DNA of 64,000 nucleotides, from positions 195,076 to 259,075 of the forward strand of contig QHBO01000016.1 of assembly GCA_003243965.1 (NCBI GenBank). The letters are read 5' to 3'. The notes under the pieces were generated by a model, which searched no databases, was not told where the DNA came from, and worked only from the letters and a program-made list of their open reading frames with translations. How positions within the stretch are numbered: the stretch's first letter is position 1; the number at the start of each line of letters is the position of its first letter. Source of the DNA: Chloroflexota bacterium. GTDB taxonomy: Bacteria; Chloroflexota; Limnocylindria; QHBO01. The translations under genes and the position numbers were made by a program. This document shows positions 46,601-54,766 of this stretch, in pieces.

Positions 46601-47210
46601 GCATCTGGTCGAGCATGCGGCGCGCCTCTCGGTGGCGGCCGCCGATCCGAGTGAGCAGCCGGTCCGTGATGCGCTGCTTGCCGTCGCCAGGGGCCTCGAG
46701 CGCAAGGACGGCAGCACGCGCGGGCACGCGGACCGCGTCGGGCGTCTCGCGGGCAGGATCGGCGGCCAGCTCGGCTGCACGGACGACGAGGTGCGGACCA
46801 TCGAGCTCGCGGCACGGCTCCACGACCTGGAACCGGTCGGAGCGGCGGGCCTGGAAACGGTGGCGGCGCTGCGGGGTGTGGCGGACATCGTCCGAAGCGT
46901 GCGCGAGCCATCGCCGGCGGCGGAGCGATCGCTGGCGGCCCAGATCGTGTGCGCGGCCGACGTGTACGACAGCACGGTGACCGGAGCCGGCGCACCGCGG
47001 CGCGGCCGGGCTGCGGCGCTGTCCGGGCTGCGCGAGCAGGTCGGCACGGCCTATCTCGCGGAGGTCGTGGAGGCGCTGTCGACGATCGTGGTGACCAGGG
47101 AGCGCCGACCGGCGCGGACGACCGGCGGAGGCCAACGTGGCGAGGCGAGCGCCGATCGACGCCGGTCGGGCGCGCGTCGACCGCGCCGCGCATCGGTGCG
47201 GGCCGCCTAG
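43665..47210 (+). CDS. Multidomain regulator: N-terminal HTH (MerR/excisionase type), multiple GAF domains, GGDEF diguanylate cyclase, C-terminal HD-like domain
   Basis: LISVAQAAALLGVHPNTVRAWTEAGRLTAYRINARGDRRFRQGDVKRLL (HTH); several GAF repeats; ARSEDLAYRYGGDEFALIL (GGDEF with RxxD I-site); GHADRVGRLAGRIG...ELAARLHDL (HD-like). Start could be GTG at 43785. Confidence 0.92.
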   Translation: MGDRVRAVATSTIGCTAPTKGSIHRRSGFLSGAVLRGAHLVANGHRDRGGGREELISVAQAAALLGVHPNTVRAWTEAGRLTAYRINARGDRRFRQGDVKRLLGEGADAPELAAAPVHRRDAEIAVLTRLTQGSAAALNVAAVCRTAIEALRAHFAYPQVAIYLARQAELELETHAGYRVAPAARLPLGESHLTSDEGAPALSENASGLELRLPLRASGEVLGLMLIEDGVDGVLAISQVPFLGTVANAAATAIFNARLLARARREVTRARALRSVTQELTGKLDLASVLDDIVDRTRSLFDADKAGLWFLGDGPEPFQLGAARGIGEVFHARVRALRLESDAAGIKAIRERRTYVLHDADADDRVGPMRDIYAAEGIKTACLVPLVSHDQAVGVLGLYHLRPQEWPAEELALAQSFANQAAVAISNARLYRSLAAQAARMKSIQDLSARLNRLTEVQMIAEAIVAEASTLAEFHDIRVYSVDWATGVCEPVAYTRRLLGEGDFRERLRVEIGPGSFTGTVAQTGEAMLINDALTDTRGHTIDGTDDIEESMLVVPMLYEERAVGILALSKLGTNQFSDDDLQTMSIFAGYAAQAFANAHSYEQLARQSAELARQLDSQRRLLEINERLLSTLDPGDVLETIADGLRAVVSYDNLSIYRADHEQQALVPVLTREHHADLISRYVIPFGSGLMGWVVDHHEPALVNDALSDPRALQIPGTPTEPEAMVVVPLVSNGEVTGALNVSRGGGPEAYFSDQDFELVKLFAGQASIALRNADTHHAVSLRAETDALTGLGNHGAFQKDLARLLDRARDLPADANAGVALLMMDLDRFKAYNDRLGHPAGDALLHAVGTAIYGAARSEDLAYRYGGDEFALILSSVDASQAEVVAERARRAVARLTSKDSTPVTITIGVAAFPSDATDKNALIGAADTALYYGKQAGEDRVTLAGEVPREIRDLRGTLDELARAALLHPEDAGSVEHLVEHAARLSVAAADPSEQPVRDALLAVARGLERKDGSTRGHADRVGRLAGRIGGQLGCTDDEVRTIELAARLHDLEPVGAAGLETVAALRGVADIVRSVREPSPAAERSLAAQIVCAADVYDSTVTGAGAPRRGRAAALSGLREQVGTAYLAEVVEALSTIVVTRERRPARTTGGGQRGEASADRRRSGARRPRRASVRAA

Positions 47211-47248
47211 ATCCTGGGTGGAGGCCGCGGTGTATCATCGCGCCTCCC

Positions 47249-48007
47249 ATGCCGATCCCCCTCGCGTCGCCGCGTGCCCGGACCGCCACCAGCCTGCTCA
47301 GCGTGGCGGGCAGCGTGGCCCTCGCCGCCTGCTCGACGAGCGCGCCTCCGCCATCGGCTTCCGGACGCTTGTCAACGTCCCCGTTGTTCACGCTCGCGCC
47401 GACCATGACCCCTTCGCCGACGCCGCTGCCGACCCCGTCGTTCACCAACCCGCCCGACCCCTCGCTGCTGGCGCTCGTGCCCCCCACGCTCGGAGCCGTG
47501 GTGGTCGACAAGCCTCCGATCACCGAGTACGGGGTGACCCCCGGCGACATCGGTCAGGCCGCCTACGGGCGCATCGGTGTCCGATTCCGGAGCCTGGTGA
47601 TCGCCTACGTCGAGCGTCCGCGAACGATGAGCCTGTATGCCATGCGGGTCGATCCGCCGGCGGTCCATACCGCCGATCTCGAGCCCTACCTGGCCCCGAT
47701 CGGGGAGTACGTCGGCATCCAGGGCCTGCACCCCGAAGCGTGGCATCTGGCGGTCGTCGCCGGCCGCTCGGTGTGGACCCGGGGCGAGGACCCCGCGACT
47801 GCCGCCGGCACCACGATCTACACCTGGGCGGCGAGTCACTACGTCTTCCTGCTGATCGGCGTGGTCGACGCGGTCAACCGCCAGATGGTTGCGGCCCTTC
47901 CGGGCGAGCCGCCGCCTGCGCCGCCGCCGACATCGGTGCCGAGCCGATCTGCGTCACCAGCCCCGCCGGTGGCCAGCCCAAGCCCATCGGCCGCGTCCGG
48001 CGGTTGA
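47249..48007 (+). CDS. Putative lipoprotein, hypothetical
   Basis: MPIPLASPRARTATSLLSVAGSVALAACS lipobox; P/T-rich linker and C-terminal P/S-rich tail. Confidence 0.65.
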   Translation: MPIPLASPRARTATSLLSVAGSVALAACSTSAPPPSASGRLSTSPLFTLAPTMTPSPTPLPTPSFTNPPDPSLLALVPPTLGAVVVDKPPITEYGVTPGDIGQAAYGRIGVRFRSLVIAYVERPRTMSLYAMRVDPPAVHTADLEPYLAPIGEYVGIQGLHPEAWHLAVVAGRSVWTRGEDPATAAGTTIYTWAASHYVFLLIGVVDAVNRQMVAALPGEPPPAPPPTSVPSRSASPAPPVASPSPSAASGG

Positions 48008-48107
48008 CCTGCAGACAGCCCGCCCGCCGCGTCGGACAGCCGTAGAGGCTCAGGACGCTGGAGGCGCGTCTTTCTGGGTACCCCGTCCTCGCGGCTATCA
48101 TCGCGCC

Positions 48108-49193
48108 ATGCCTACCTTCGACGGAACGGCGAGCGCCCTCGAGTCGGACGACCTGACGGATCGTTTCCTGCCGGTCGCGGAGCCCGACGACGACGGACGA
48201 GGGCGCAAGCGCGACCGCCTCGCGCGACTGCTCCAGGTGACCGCGATCCTCTACCAGCTGGGGCGCGGCGAGAAGGGCGTCGCCGTCGGTGAGATCGCCA
48301 AGCTGACCGGCATGACCACGCGCACCGTGTATCGGGACATCAAGGCGCTCGACGAGGAGCTCGGCGTCCCGATCTTCCAGGCGGGGCGCGGGCGCTACGG
48401 AGTCGAGAAGCAGTACTTCCTGCCGCCGCTGCACCTCAGCGTGCCGGAGGCGATCGTGCTCTTCCTGGCTGCCCGGCTGATCACCCGCTGGTCGGATGAG
48501 TACGACCGAGCCGTGGTCAGCGCCTTCACCAAGATCGCGCAGGCGCTGCCGCCGCAGATCGCCCGCCACGTCGCGGCCTCGATGTTGGCCATCGGGGAGC
48601 AGCAGGCGAACGAGCCCTTCACCCGGATCTTCGCGACCGTCGCCCGCGGCTGGGCGGAGGGCCGCGTGGTCGAGATCAGCTACGAATCCAGCAAGGGAGA
48701 GTCTCGCACGACGCGCGTGCGGCCCTACTTTCTGGAGCCCTGGGCGGCCGGACGGAGCGTCTATCTGATCGCGCATGACGAGCCGGCGGCCGCGATGCGC
48801 ACCTACAAGATCGAGCGCATCGGTGCGGCGGTCCTCACCCCCGAGCGCTACCAGATCCCCGACGACTTCGATCCCGATCGATGGCTTGCGAACTCATGGG
48901 GGATCTGGTCAGCCGACAGCACCCCGATGCAGACCGTTCGGCTGCGTTTCTCCGCGGCCGTCGCCCGACGGGTGCACGAGTCGACCTGGCACCGATCCCA
49001 GGAGCTGCGTGACCTGCCGAACGGGTCCGTGGAGCTGACCGTCAGAGTGGCCGGCATCGTCGAGATTCGGCCGTGGATTCTCTCGTGGGGCGACGCGGTC
49101 GAGGTCATCGAGCCGGCCGAGCTGCGCGAGTCGGTGGCCGAGCTGCTGAAGACCGCTGCCTCGCGCTACCAGGCCTCGGCGGCGCGCTCGTGA
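48108..49193 (+). CDS. WYL domain transcriptional regulator
   Basis: HTH VGEIAKLTGMTTRTVYRDIKALDEELGVPIFQ and WYL-like RPYFLEPWAAGRSVYLIAHDEPAAAMRTYKIERI. Confidence 0.93.
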   Translation: MPTFDGTASALESDDLTDRFLPVAEPDDDGRGRKRDRLARLLQVTAILYQLGRGEKGVAVGEIAKLTGMTTRTVYRDIKALDEELGVPIFQAGRGRYGVEKQYFLPPLHLSVPEAIVLFLAARLITRWSDEYDRAVVSAFTKIAQALPPQIARHVAASMLAIGEQQANEPFTRIFATVARGWAEGRVVEISYESSKGESRTTRVRPYFLEPWAAGRSVYLIAHDEPAAAMRTYKIERIGAAVLTPERYQIPDDFDPDRWLANSWGIWSADSTPMQTVRLRFSAAVARRVHESTWHRSQELRDLPNGSVELTVRVAGIVEIRPWILSWGDAVEVIEPAELRESVAELLKTAASRYQASAARS

Positions 49194-49834
49194 CCGACGA
49201 GGTCGAGCTGAAGTTCCGCGCCGCGACCGATGCGCCGCTCGTCGAGCTGGCCCGCCGCGACCGGCTGGCGGCCACCTCGCTCGGTCCGCCGATCAGCCAT
49301 CGTGAGGAGGATATCTACCTCGACACGCCGGACCGTCGGCTTGGTCGCTCACGCTGGGCCTGCCGGATTCGCACCCGCGAGGGGCGGACGATCGTGTCAC
49401 TGAAGGGTTCGGCCCGATCGGATGGTCCCTCCGGGCTTCACCGCCGTCCCGAGGTCGAGGGCGCGGCGACGTGGCCCGGCGGCCCAGCGACGTGGCCCGC
49501 CTCGGAGGCGCGCTCGCTCCTCGAGAAGCTCGCGGACGGCGCGCCGCTGGAGGAGCGACTGACCCTGCGTCAGGAGCGCACGGAGCGGATCGTCACCTCG
49601 TCGGCCGGGCGGCACATCGGCGTGCTCTCGCTTGACACATCCGACGTGGTCGTCAGGGGGACGCTCCGTGAGCGTCTGTACACCGTCGAGCTCGAGCTCG
49701 GCGCGGTTGCCGACGAGGCTGAGCTGGCCGCCCTGCGCGGCGCGCTCCTCGAGGTCGAGGGGATCGCGCCGGACCCGGTCACCAAGCTGGAGCGTGCGCT
49801 CGCCGCCGCAGGGCTCCCGGCCGAGCCTCGCTAG
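49190..49834 (+). CDS. CYTH domain protein
   Basis: GTG start: VTDEVELKFRAATDAPLVEL, EEDIYLDTPDRRLGRSRWACRIRTREGRTIVSLKG, YTVELELGAVADEAEL; ATGA-type overlap with the WYL gene. Confidence 0.85.
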   Translation: MTDEVELKFRAATDAPLVELARRDRLAATSLGPPISHREEDIYLDTPDRRLGRSRWACRIRTREGRTIVSLKGSARSDGPSGLHRRPEVEGAATWPGGPATWPASEARSLLEKLADGAPLEERLTLRQERTERIVTSSAGRHIGVLSLDTSDVVVRGTLRERLYTVELELGAVADEAELAALRGALLEVEGIAPDPVTKLERALAAAGLPAEPR

Positions 49835-52024
49835 GTGCGCCGCATCGGCCTGGGCGAGGCGTGCGCCCTGGCCGCCGGTCTGGCGGTCTTCGCGTACCTG
49901 GGTTGGGACGGCGCGCTGTGGGACGCTCGCCTGCAGCTTGTCCTTCATCTGCTGGCGGTGGCAGCACTCGGTGGCCTGGTCGCCCTCCACCGACGCGGCG
50001 TGGCGCTGCCGCGCACGCGGCTCGACCCATTCATCCTCGCGCTGCTGGCGGCATTCGGCCTTTCGACGCTGACCGCTCAGAACCGCGGCCTCGCGCTGCC
50101 GGCGCTGGCCGGCATCCTCGTCACCGCCGGGATGCTCCCCGTCGCGCTGCTCGCCCTCCGGCGCCGGCCCACCGCCACCGCGCTCGCGGTGCTGACGCCG
50201 ATCCTTGCCTTGGCCGCCTGGACCCTGCTGTCAATGCTGGCCCGTCGGGTGGGCTGGTACCAGGCAGGAGCGGTGACCCTGTTCCCCCCGGTGCGCCTAG
50301 GGAACGAGAACACGGTCTTCGGATCGGTGGCGGTGGCGCCGTTCGTGCTGCTGGCCGCCTTGCCGCTCTCCGGCTTCCTCGAGCCGGCGCGACTCCGGCG
50401 GGCGGTGGTCATGGTCATCGGGGCGATCGGCCTGCCGCTGGCCCTGCTCTCCGGTTCGCGTTCGGCCTGGCTGGCGATCGGGATCGCGGCGATCGTTCTC
50501 GCCATGCCGCTCGCGCGACGCCTGCGGCCGCGGCGTCGCTGGGGTCCTCGCGAGCTCGGGGCGGCCGGGGCGGTGCTGGTGGCCGCGATGTTGGGCGTCG
50601 CGTTCGCCTGGCCGCGGATCACGGCGGTCACGTCCCTTGTCTATCGCACCGAGCTGTGGCGGGACACGCTGCTGGCCTGGATCGCCAACCCGATGCTCGG
50701 GATCGGCCCGGGCACCATGCCCTACGCGCGCCAGGCCGCCGCGCCGCCGTTGACCTTTCCCGTCCACCAGCCGCACTCCCACGACCTGCTGCTCGGCGTG
50801 CTCGGCGACGCGGGGATTGTGGGACTGCTGGCCGCCATGGCGCTGGTCGCTGCCTTCGTCATCACCGCGGGGCCCTGGCGCACAAGGACGGCGCGCGGCC
50901 GAGCCGCCTTCGCCGTGCTGGCCGGCTTCGCGGTGGCCGGCCTCTTCGAGGACCTCACCTTCCTGCCGAACATGAACCTGCTGCTGATCGGCTTGGCCGC
51001 GGTCGCGCTGGCCGACGCGGGCGCGGTCACCTGGCATCGGGCTCGGATGCCTCGTCCGCTGGCCGCCGGGGGCGCCCTCGCCACGGGCGGGCTGCTGTTG
51101 GCAATGATCTTCTCGGACGCCGCGGCGATCGCGTACCGATCGGGTGCCGACGCTGCCGGCGCGTACGACTGGCCAGAGGCCCAGGCAGGGTTGGCACGGG
51201 CGGTCGCGCTCGACCCGTGGCATCCGATCGGCCCCAAGGCCCTCGCGATCGCCGCAGACGGCAACCGCGATCGGGTCGCCGAGCGCAACGCCCTCGATGC
51301 CGCGGTGAGGCGCAACCCCGGCGACGGCGCCAGCTGGACCAACCTGGGGATCGTCTGTCTTCAGCTGCGTGACACCACCTGCGCGCGGGACGCCGCCCAG
51401 CGTGCCGTCGAGACGGCATCGGTTTCCGGGCACGAGCTGATCAACGCCGCATTGCTCTTCTCGCGCCTCGGAGATCAGGCGCGCGCCGACGCGGCCTACC
51501 GGCTCTCGCTGCTCACCAACCTGAACACCAGCCTGGCCACAAGCTGGCCGCGGCGGATCGCGCTCGACGAGGGGACGCAACCGATCACCGAGCAGGTGAC
51601 CGCGCAGACCACCGAGCTCGACATTCTCGTTTCACGCGCGGCGGCTCACGCGCCCATCGAACCGTCCCGCTACGCCGACCCGGCGGTCCACGCCCTGGCA
51701 CTCGCGGTCGCGGGACGCCAAGCCGAGTCGTCGGCGGCGCTCGACCGGGCCCTCTCCTCGCGTCCCGACGACCTTCTCGGCTGGGACCTCGCCGTCCTGC
51801 TCCGCACGCACTGGGGCGAGGACGCCACCTCGGCCCGCGCGGTGGGCGCCGTCCTGCGGGGATCACCGCTCGCCACGGAGCCGCCAAAGGGCCCCTCACT
51901 CAGCTACGACATCGGCTCCTTCCGGGCCATTCCGAGGGACGGCCTGGTCGCCGATGCGGAGCGCCTGCAGCCCCCGCTCCCCTGGCCGTGGTCTCTGGAT
52001 CGGCTCCTGCCACCGGCGCGCTGA
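49835..52024 (+). CDS. O-antigen ligase-like (Wzy/WaaL) membrane protein with C-terminal TPR-like region
   Basis: Multi-TM N-terminus; LGNENTVFGSVAVAPFVLLAALPLSGF, NPMLGIGPGTMPYA, HQPHSHDLLLGVLGDAGIVGLLAAMALVAAF; TPR-like tail. Confidence 0.82.
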   Translation: MRRIGLGEACALAAGLAVFAYLGWDGALWDARLQLVLHLLAVAALGGLVALHRRGVALPRTRLDPFILALLAAFGLSTLTAQNRGLALPALAGILVTAGMLPVALLALRRRPTATALAVLTPILALAAWTLLSMLARRVGWYQAGAVTLFPPVRLGNENTVFGSVAVAPFVLLAALPLSGFLEPARLRRAVVMVIGAIGLPLALLSGSRSAWLAIGIAAIVLAMPLARRLRPRRRWGPRELGAAGAVLVAAMLGVAFAWPRITAVTSLVYRTELWRDTLLAWIANPMLGIGPGTMPYARQAAAPPLTFPVHQPHSHDLLLGVLGDAGIVGLLAAMALVAAFVITAGPWRTRTARGRAAFAVLAGFAVAGLFEDLTFLPNMNLLLIGLAAVALADAGAVTWHRARMPRPLAAGGALATGGLLLAMIFSDAAAIAYRSGADAAGAYDWPEAQAGLARAVALDPWHPIGPKALAIAADGNRDRVAERNALDAAVRRNPGDGASWTNLGIVCLQLRDTTCARDAAQRAVETASVSGHELINAALLFSRLGDQARADAAYRLSLLTNLNTSLATSWPRRIALDEGTQPITEQVTAQTTELDILVSRAAAHAPIEPSRYADPAVHALALAVAGRQAESSAALDRALSSRPDDLLGWDLAVLLRTHWGEDATSARAVGAVLRGSPLATEPPKGPSLSYDIGSFRAIPRDGLVADAERLQPPLPWPWSLDRLLPPAR

Positions 52025-52058
52025 AACCGGCGGCCGCTCGCGCGCCGCTCCGGGGGCC

Positions 52059-52745
52059 TTACTCGGGGTGGAGGGGAAGCCTCAGGATCAGCGCCAGCGC
52101 CGGCCGCTCGCGAACGCGCGGCGTGATCGGCGCGCGAAGCCAGGACTCCCCCGCTTCGCCGGCCCGGTAACGGGCATCGAGCCGCCGGGCGCTCAGCCCA
52201 TCGATGCCGAGGGCGGCCAGCGCGTCGGCCACCAGGTGTCCCTCGCCGGGATAACCGCGGCCCACGATCGCGCGGCCCGCACCCGGCAGGACCTCCCCGA
52301 GCTCACGGCGCCGCGCCGCGAACGAGCGGCGCGTCCAGGATCGTCCCGCCGACCACAGCAGGTCGCTGGCGACGTAGGCCGGCGCTCCGCCGCGCCGGGC
52401 GCCGGAGAGGCGCGCCCGAAGAAGCTCCGGATCCGGACGGCCGGAGGCATCGAGGACCACCAGCCAGCCGTCGAGCACCACGCCGTCCTCCCGCAGCTCG
52501 GCGGTGATCGCCGCCAGCTCGGGGAACGCGGCGAGCGCATCGGCCAGCCCGCTGACCTGCATCCGGAGACGGCCGTGCTCCGCGAACACGATCGCCCGGA
52601 TTCCGGGCCACCACGGCTCGAACAGATAGCCGGCATCGTCGAACGGCTCGTCGACCGCCACCGGCTGCATCGGTGAGATGCGTGACGGCAGTCGCCGGGG
52701 CGAGCCGCCACCGGGGATCGTGAGCGGGAGCTGCTCCGGCTCCAC
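52059..52745 (-). CDS. ATP-dependent DNA ligase-like protein lacking the catalytic lysine (predicted inactive)
   Basis: Resembles the LigD-type adenylation domain (FEPWWPGIRAIVFAEHGRLRMQVSGLADALAAFPELAAI...VVLDGWLVVLDASGRPDPELLRARL), but the expected EPKxDG reads EPWWPG and LDGE reads LDGW; adjacent to Ku. Confidence 0.7.
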   Translation of the reverse strand: MEPEQLPLTIPGGGSPRRLPSRISPMQPVAVDEPFDDAGYLFEPWWPGIRAIVFAEHGRLRMQVSGLADALAAFPELAAITAELREDGVVLDGWLVVLDASGRPDPELLRARLSGARRGGAPAYVASDLLWSAGRSWTRRSFAARRRELGEVLPGAGRAIVGRGYPGEGHLVADALAALGIDGLSARRLDARYRAGEAGESWLRAPITPRVRERPALALILRLPLHPE

Positions 52746-52754
52746 GCCCCGCAG

Positions 52755-53648
52755 CTAGGCGGTCTTGCGGCGGCGCTGGGGGCGCGGAGCCTCGGCCACC
52801 TCGGCCACCTCGGCCACCTCGGCCACCTGTGGCTCGGTCGCGACCTCCTCGGCGCCCGCTTCGCGACGCGCCTCGCGCGCGGCTGCCACCGAGGCCTCCA
52901 GGGCCGCCATCAGGTCGCCGATCTGGGTCGGCTCGACGCGGTGGATCGGCTCGGGCGCTTCCCCCGCGACCTTGGCCTCGATGACCGCCATCAACGCCTG
53001 GCGGTAGTCGTCGCGATAGGCATCGGCGCTGAAGTCGCCGGTCATGCTCGCCACAAGCTGCTCTGCCATTGCCACTTCGCCCGGCTTGAACTGGATCTCC
53101 TCCTCGGGAAGCGCCAGCTCCTCGATCGACCGCACCTCATCGGGCCAGTGAAGGGTGGTGAGCAGCATGGTGCTGCTGAACGGGTTGAGCGCGGCGAGCT
53201 GTTCCCGGTCCTTCAGCACGATCTTGCAGATCGCGGTCTTTCCCTCATCGGCAAGGACGCGCTTGAGCAGGTAGAACGCCTTGCGACCGATGCTCTCCGG
53301 CTCCAGGTAGTACGCCTGCTTGACGAACTGCGCGCCGTGCGCTTCCCGGCGCGCATCGACGAAGAGCTCGATCTCGATCGCGCGCAGCGTGGCCAGCGGA
53401 ATCTGGTCGACGTCCTCCTCGGTGACCACCACGTAGCGACCCTTGGCGTACTCGTAGCCGCGCACCGTCTCCGAGCGCGGCACGACCTCGTCGTGGTACG
53501 GGCAGTAGATCTTCATCTGGATCCGGTTCAGACAGGTCGCGTGGAGCATGTTGAAGCCGATCCCGCCCTGCTCGGTCGCGAGGTAGAGCTTGACCGGGAT
53601 CGTCACCAGACCGAACTGGATCGCCCCTCGCCACATCGATCGCGCCAT
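52755..53648 (-). CDS. ku: Non-homologous end joining protein Ku
   Basis: MARSMWRGAIQFGLVTIPVKLYLATEQGGIGFNMLH...VPRSETVRGYEYAKGRYVVVTEEDVDQ...GRKAFYLLKRVLADEGKTAICKIVLKDREQL. Confidence 0.97.
   Translation of the reverse strand: MARSMWRGAIQFGLVTIPVKLYLATEQGGIGFNMLHATCLNRIQMKIYCPYHDEVVPRSETVRGYEYAKGRYVVVTEEDVDQIPLATLRAIEIELFVDARREAHGAQFVKQAYYLEPESIGRKAFYLLKRVLADEGKTAICKIVLKDREQLAALNPFSSTMLLTTLHWPDEVRSIEELALPEEEIQFKPGEVAMAEQLVASMTGDFSADAYRDDYRQALMAVIEAKVAGEAPEPIHRVEPTQIGDLMAALEASVAAAREARREAGAEEVATEPQVAEVAEVAEVAEAPRPQRRRKTA
52791..52826. repeat. 9-bp tandem repeat (ctcggccac x4) in the Ku C-terminal coding region
   Basis: Four exact copies; encodes the (VAE)n stretch VAEVAEVAEVAEA before the basic tail RPQRRRKTA. 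Confidence 0.9.
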
Positions 53649-53817
53649 GGTCCTTTGCCTTCCTCGAGCTGTCGGGCGGTGACTATACATCGGCCCCGCA
53701 AGCGGGCCCGATGGCCACCGATGGGCGCCAACGGCCGCCGATGTGCGCTACAGGTACCAGCCTCGACAGGCCATGCGGCCATTGTTCGGCTCGTGGCGGT
53801 ACGAGAGACTCCGCCGC

Positions 53818-54261
53818 ATGAACCCGCGTGCCGCTGCCGCCACGCTCGACGAGGAGAGCCCCGATGCGCTGCTGCGCGCCTACATCCTCGAGGACGACCC
53901 GGATGTTGCCGCGCTGGAGGCGGATCTCCTTCGCGACCTGGGCTACACGGTGGTGAGCTGCCGGCGGATCGTGGAGCTGGGCGACCTGATTCAGCTCGGC
54001 CTGCCGCACCTGCTGGTGATCGACGCGACACTCCCCGATGGCGACGGCGCGGACATCACCGCGCTTCTGCTCGATGCCTGGCCGGGGATCCCGGTGGTGA
54101 TCGTCTCCGCGGCTCCCGTGGAGCGGCTGAACGCGCTGCGGGCCATCGGTCCGGTGGTTGCCAAGCCATTCGCAATCGACGATTTCCGCCGCGCGGTCCT
54201 GGGCGCGGTGGAGATGCCGCGCGGTCAGGCGCCGGGCGCTATCGCTCCGGGAAGCCGGTGA
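53818..54261 (+). CDS. Stand-alone response regulator receiver domain protein
   Basis: AYILEDDPDVAALEADLLRDLGYTVV, LLVIDATLPDGDG, PVVIVSAAP, VVAKPFAIDDF. Confidence 0.85.
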   Translation: MNPRAAAATLDEESPDALLRAYILEDDPDVAALEADLLRDLGYTVVSCRRIVELGDLIQLGLPHLLVIDATLPDGDGADITALLLDAWPGIPVVIVSAAPVERLNALRAIGPVVAKPFAIDDFRRAVLGAVEMPRGQAPGAIAPGSR

Positions 54262-54743
54262 CCCGGTCCGGTGGTGACCACCAGCCCGGATTGCTGTCTG
54301 CCGCCCTCGCCGCGGAGCAGATAGCGATGTTCGATCACCACGGCGGCCGAGAGCATTGCGTTCACCGGGCAGTAGCGCGTGGCCGACAGCTCGATCGACC
54401 GACGCAGCGCTTCCACTTCCACGGCACCCTCGACCCGGTGCTCGACCACGATGCGGGTGAAGACGTCGGGATGCGCACCGGCACGGGTGCCGTCGAGCAC
54501 AATCTCGTACCGCGACGGCCGCTGCCGCTTCTTGCGCAGGATGCTCGCCACGTCCATCGACGTGCAGCCCGCGAGCGCGGCGAGCAGCGTCTCCATCGGC
54601 GCCGGAGCGGCACCCGCACCGCCCTCAGCCGAGGAGTCGAGGATGACGGTCAAGCCTTCGGCGGTCCGCGCCTCCACGCGCATCCGCGTCGGATCGACAA
54701 AGGTGGCGTGCACGCTGGTCACCGCCGGGCTGCTCACCACCAC
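54225..54743 (-). CDS. OsmC family protein
   Basis: APAPMETLLAALAGCTSMDVASILRKKRQ...VEVEALRRSIELSATRYCPVNAMLSAAVVIEHRYLL. Confidence 0.93.
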   Translation of the reverse strand: MVVSSPAVTSVHATFVDPTRMRVEARTAEGLTVILDSSAEGGAGAAPAPMETLLAALAGCTSMDVASILRKKRQRPSRYEIVLDGTRAGAHPDVFTRIVVEHRVEGAVEVEALRRSIELSATRYCPVNAMLSAAVVIEHRYLLRGEGGRQQSGLVVTTGPGHRLPGAIAPGA

Positions 54744-54766
54744 ACACTAGCCGGAGCGCGCCGAAG

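Noticed and set aside
48108-49193. WYL regulator as hint of a CRISPR-Cas or defence locus
   Set aside because: WYL regulators are broadly distributed; no repeats, cas genes or defence domains are seen nearby.
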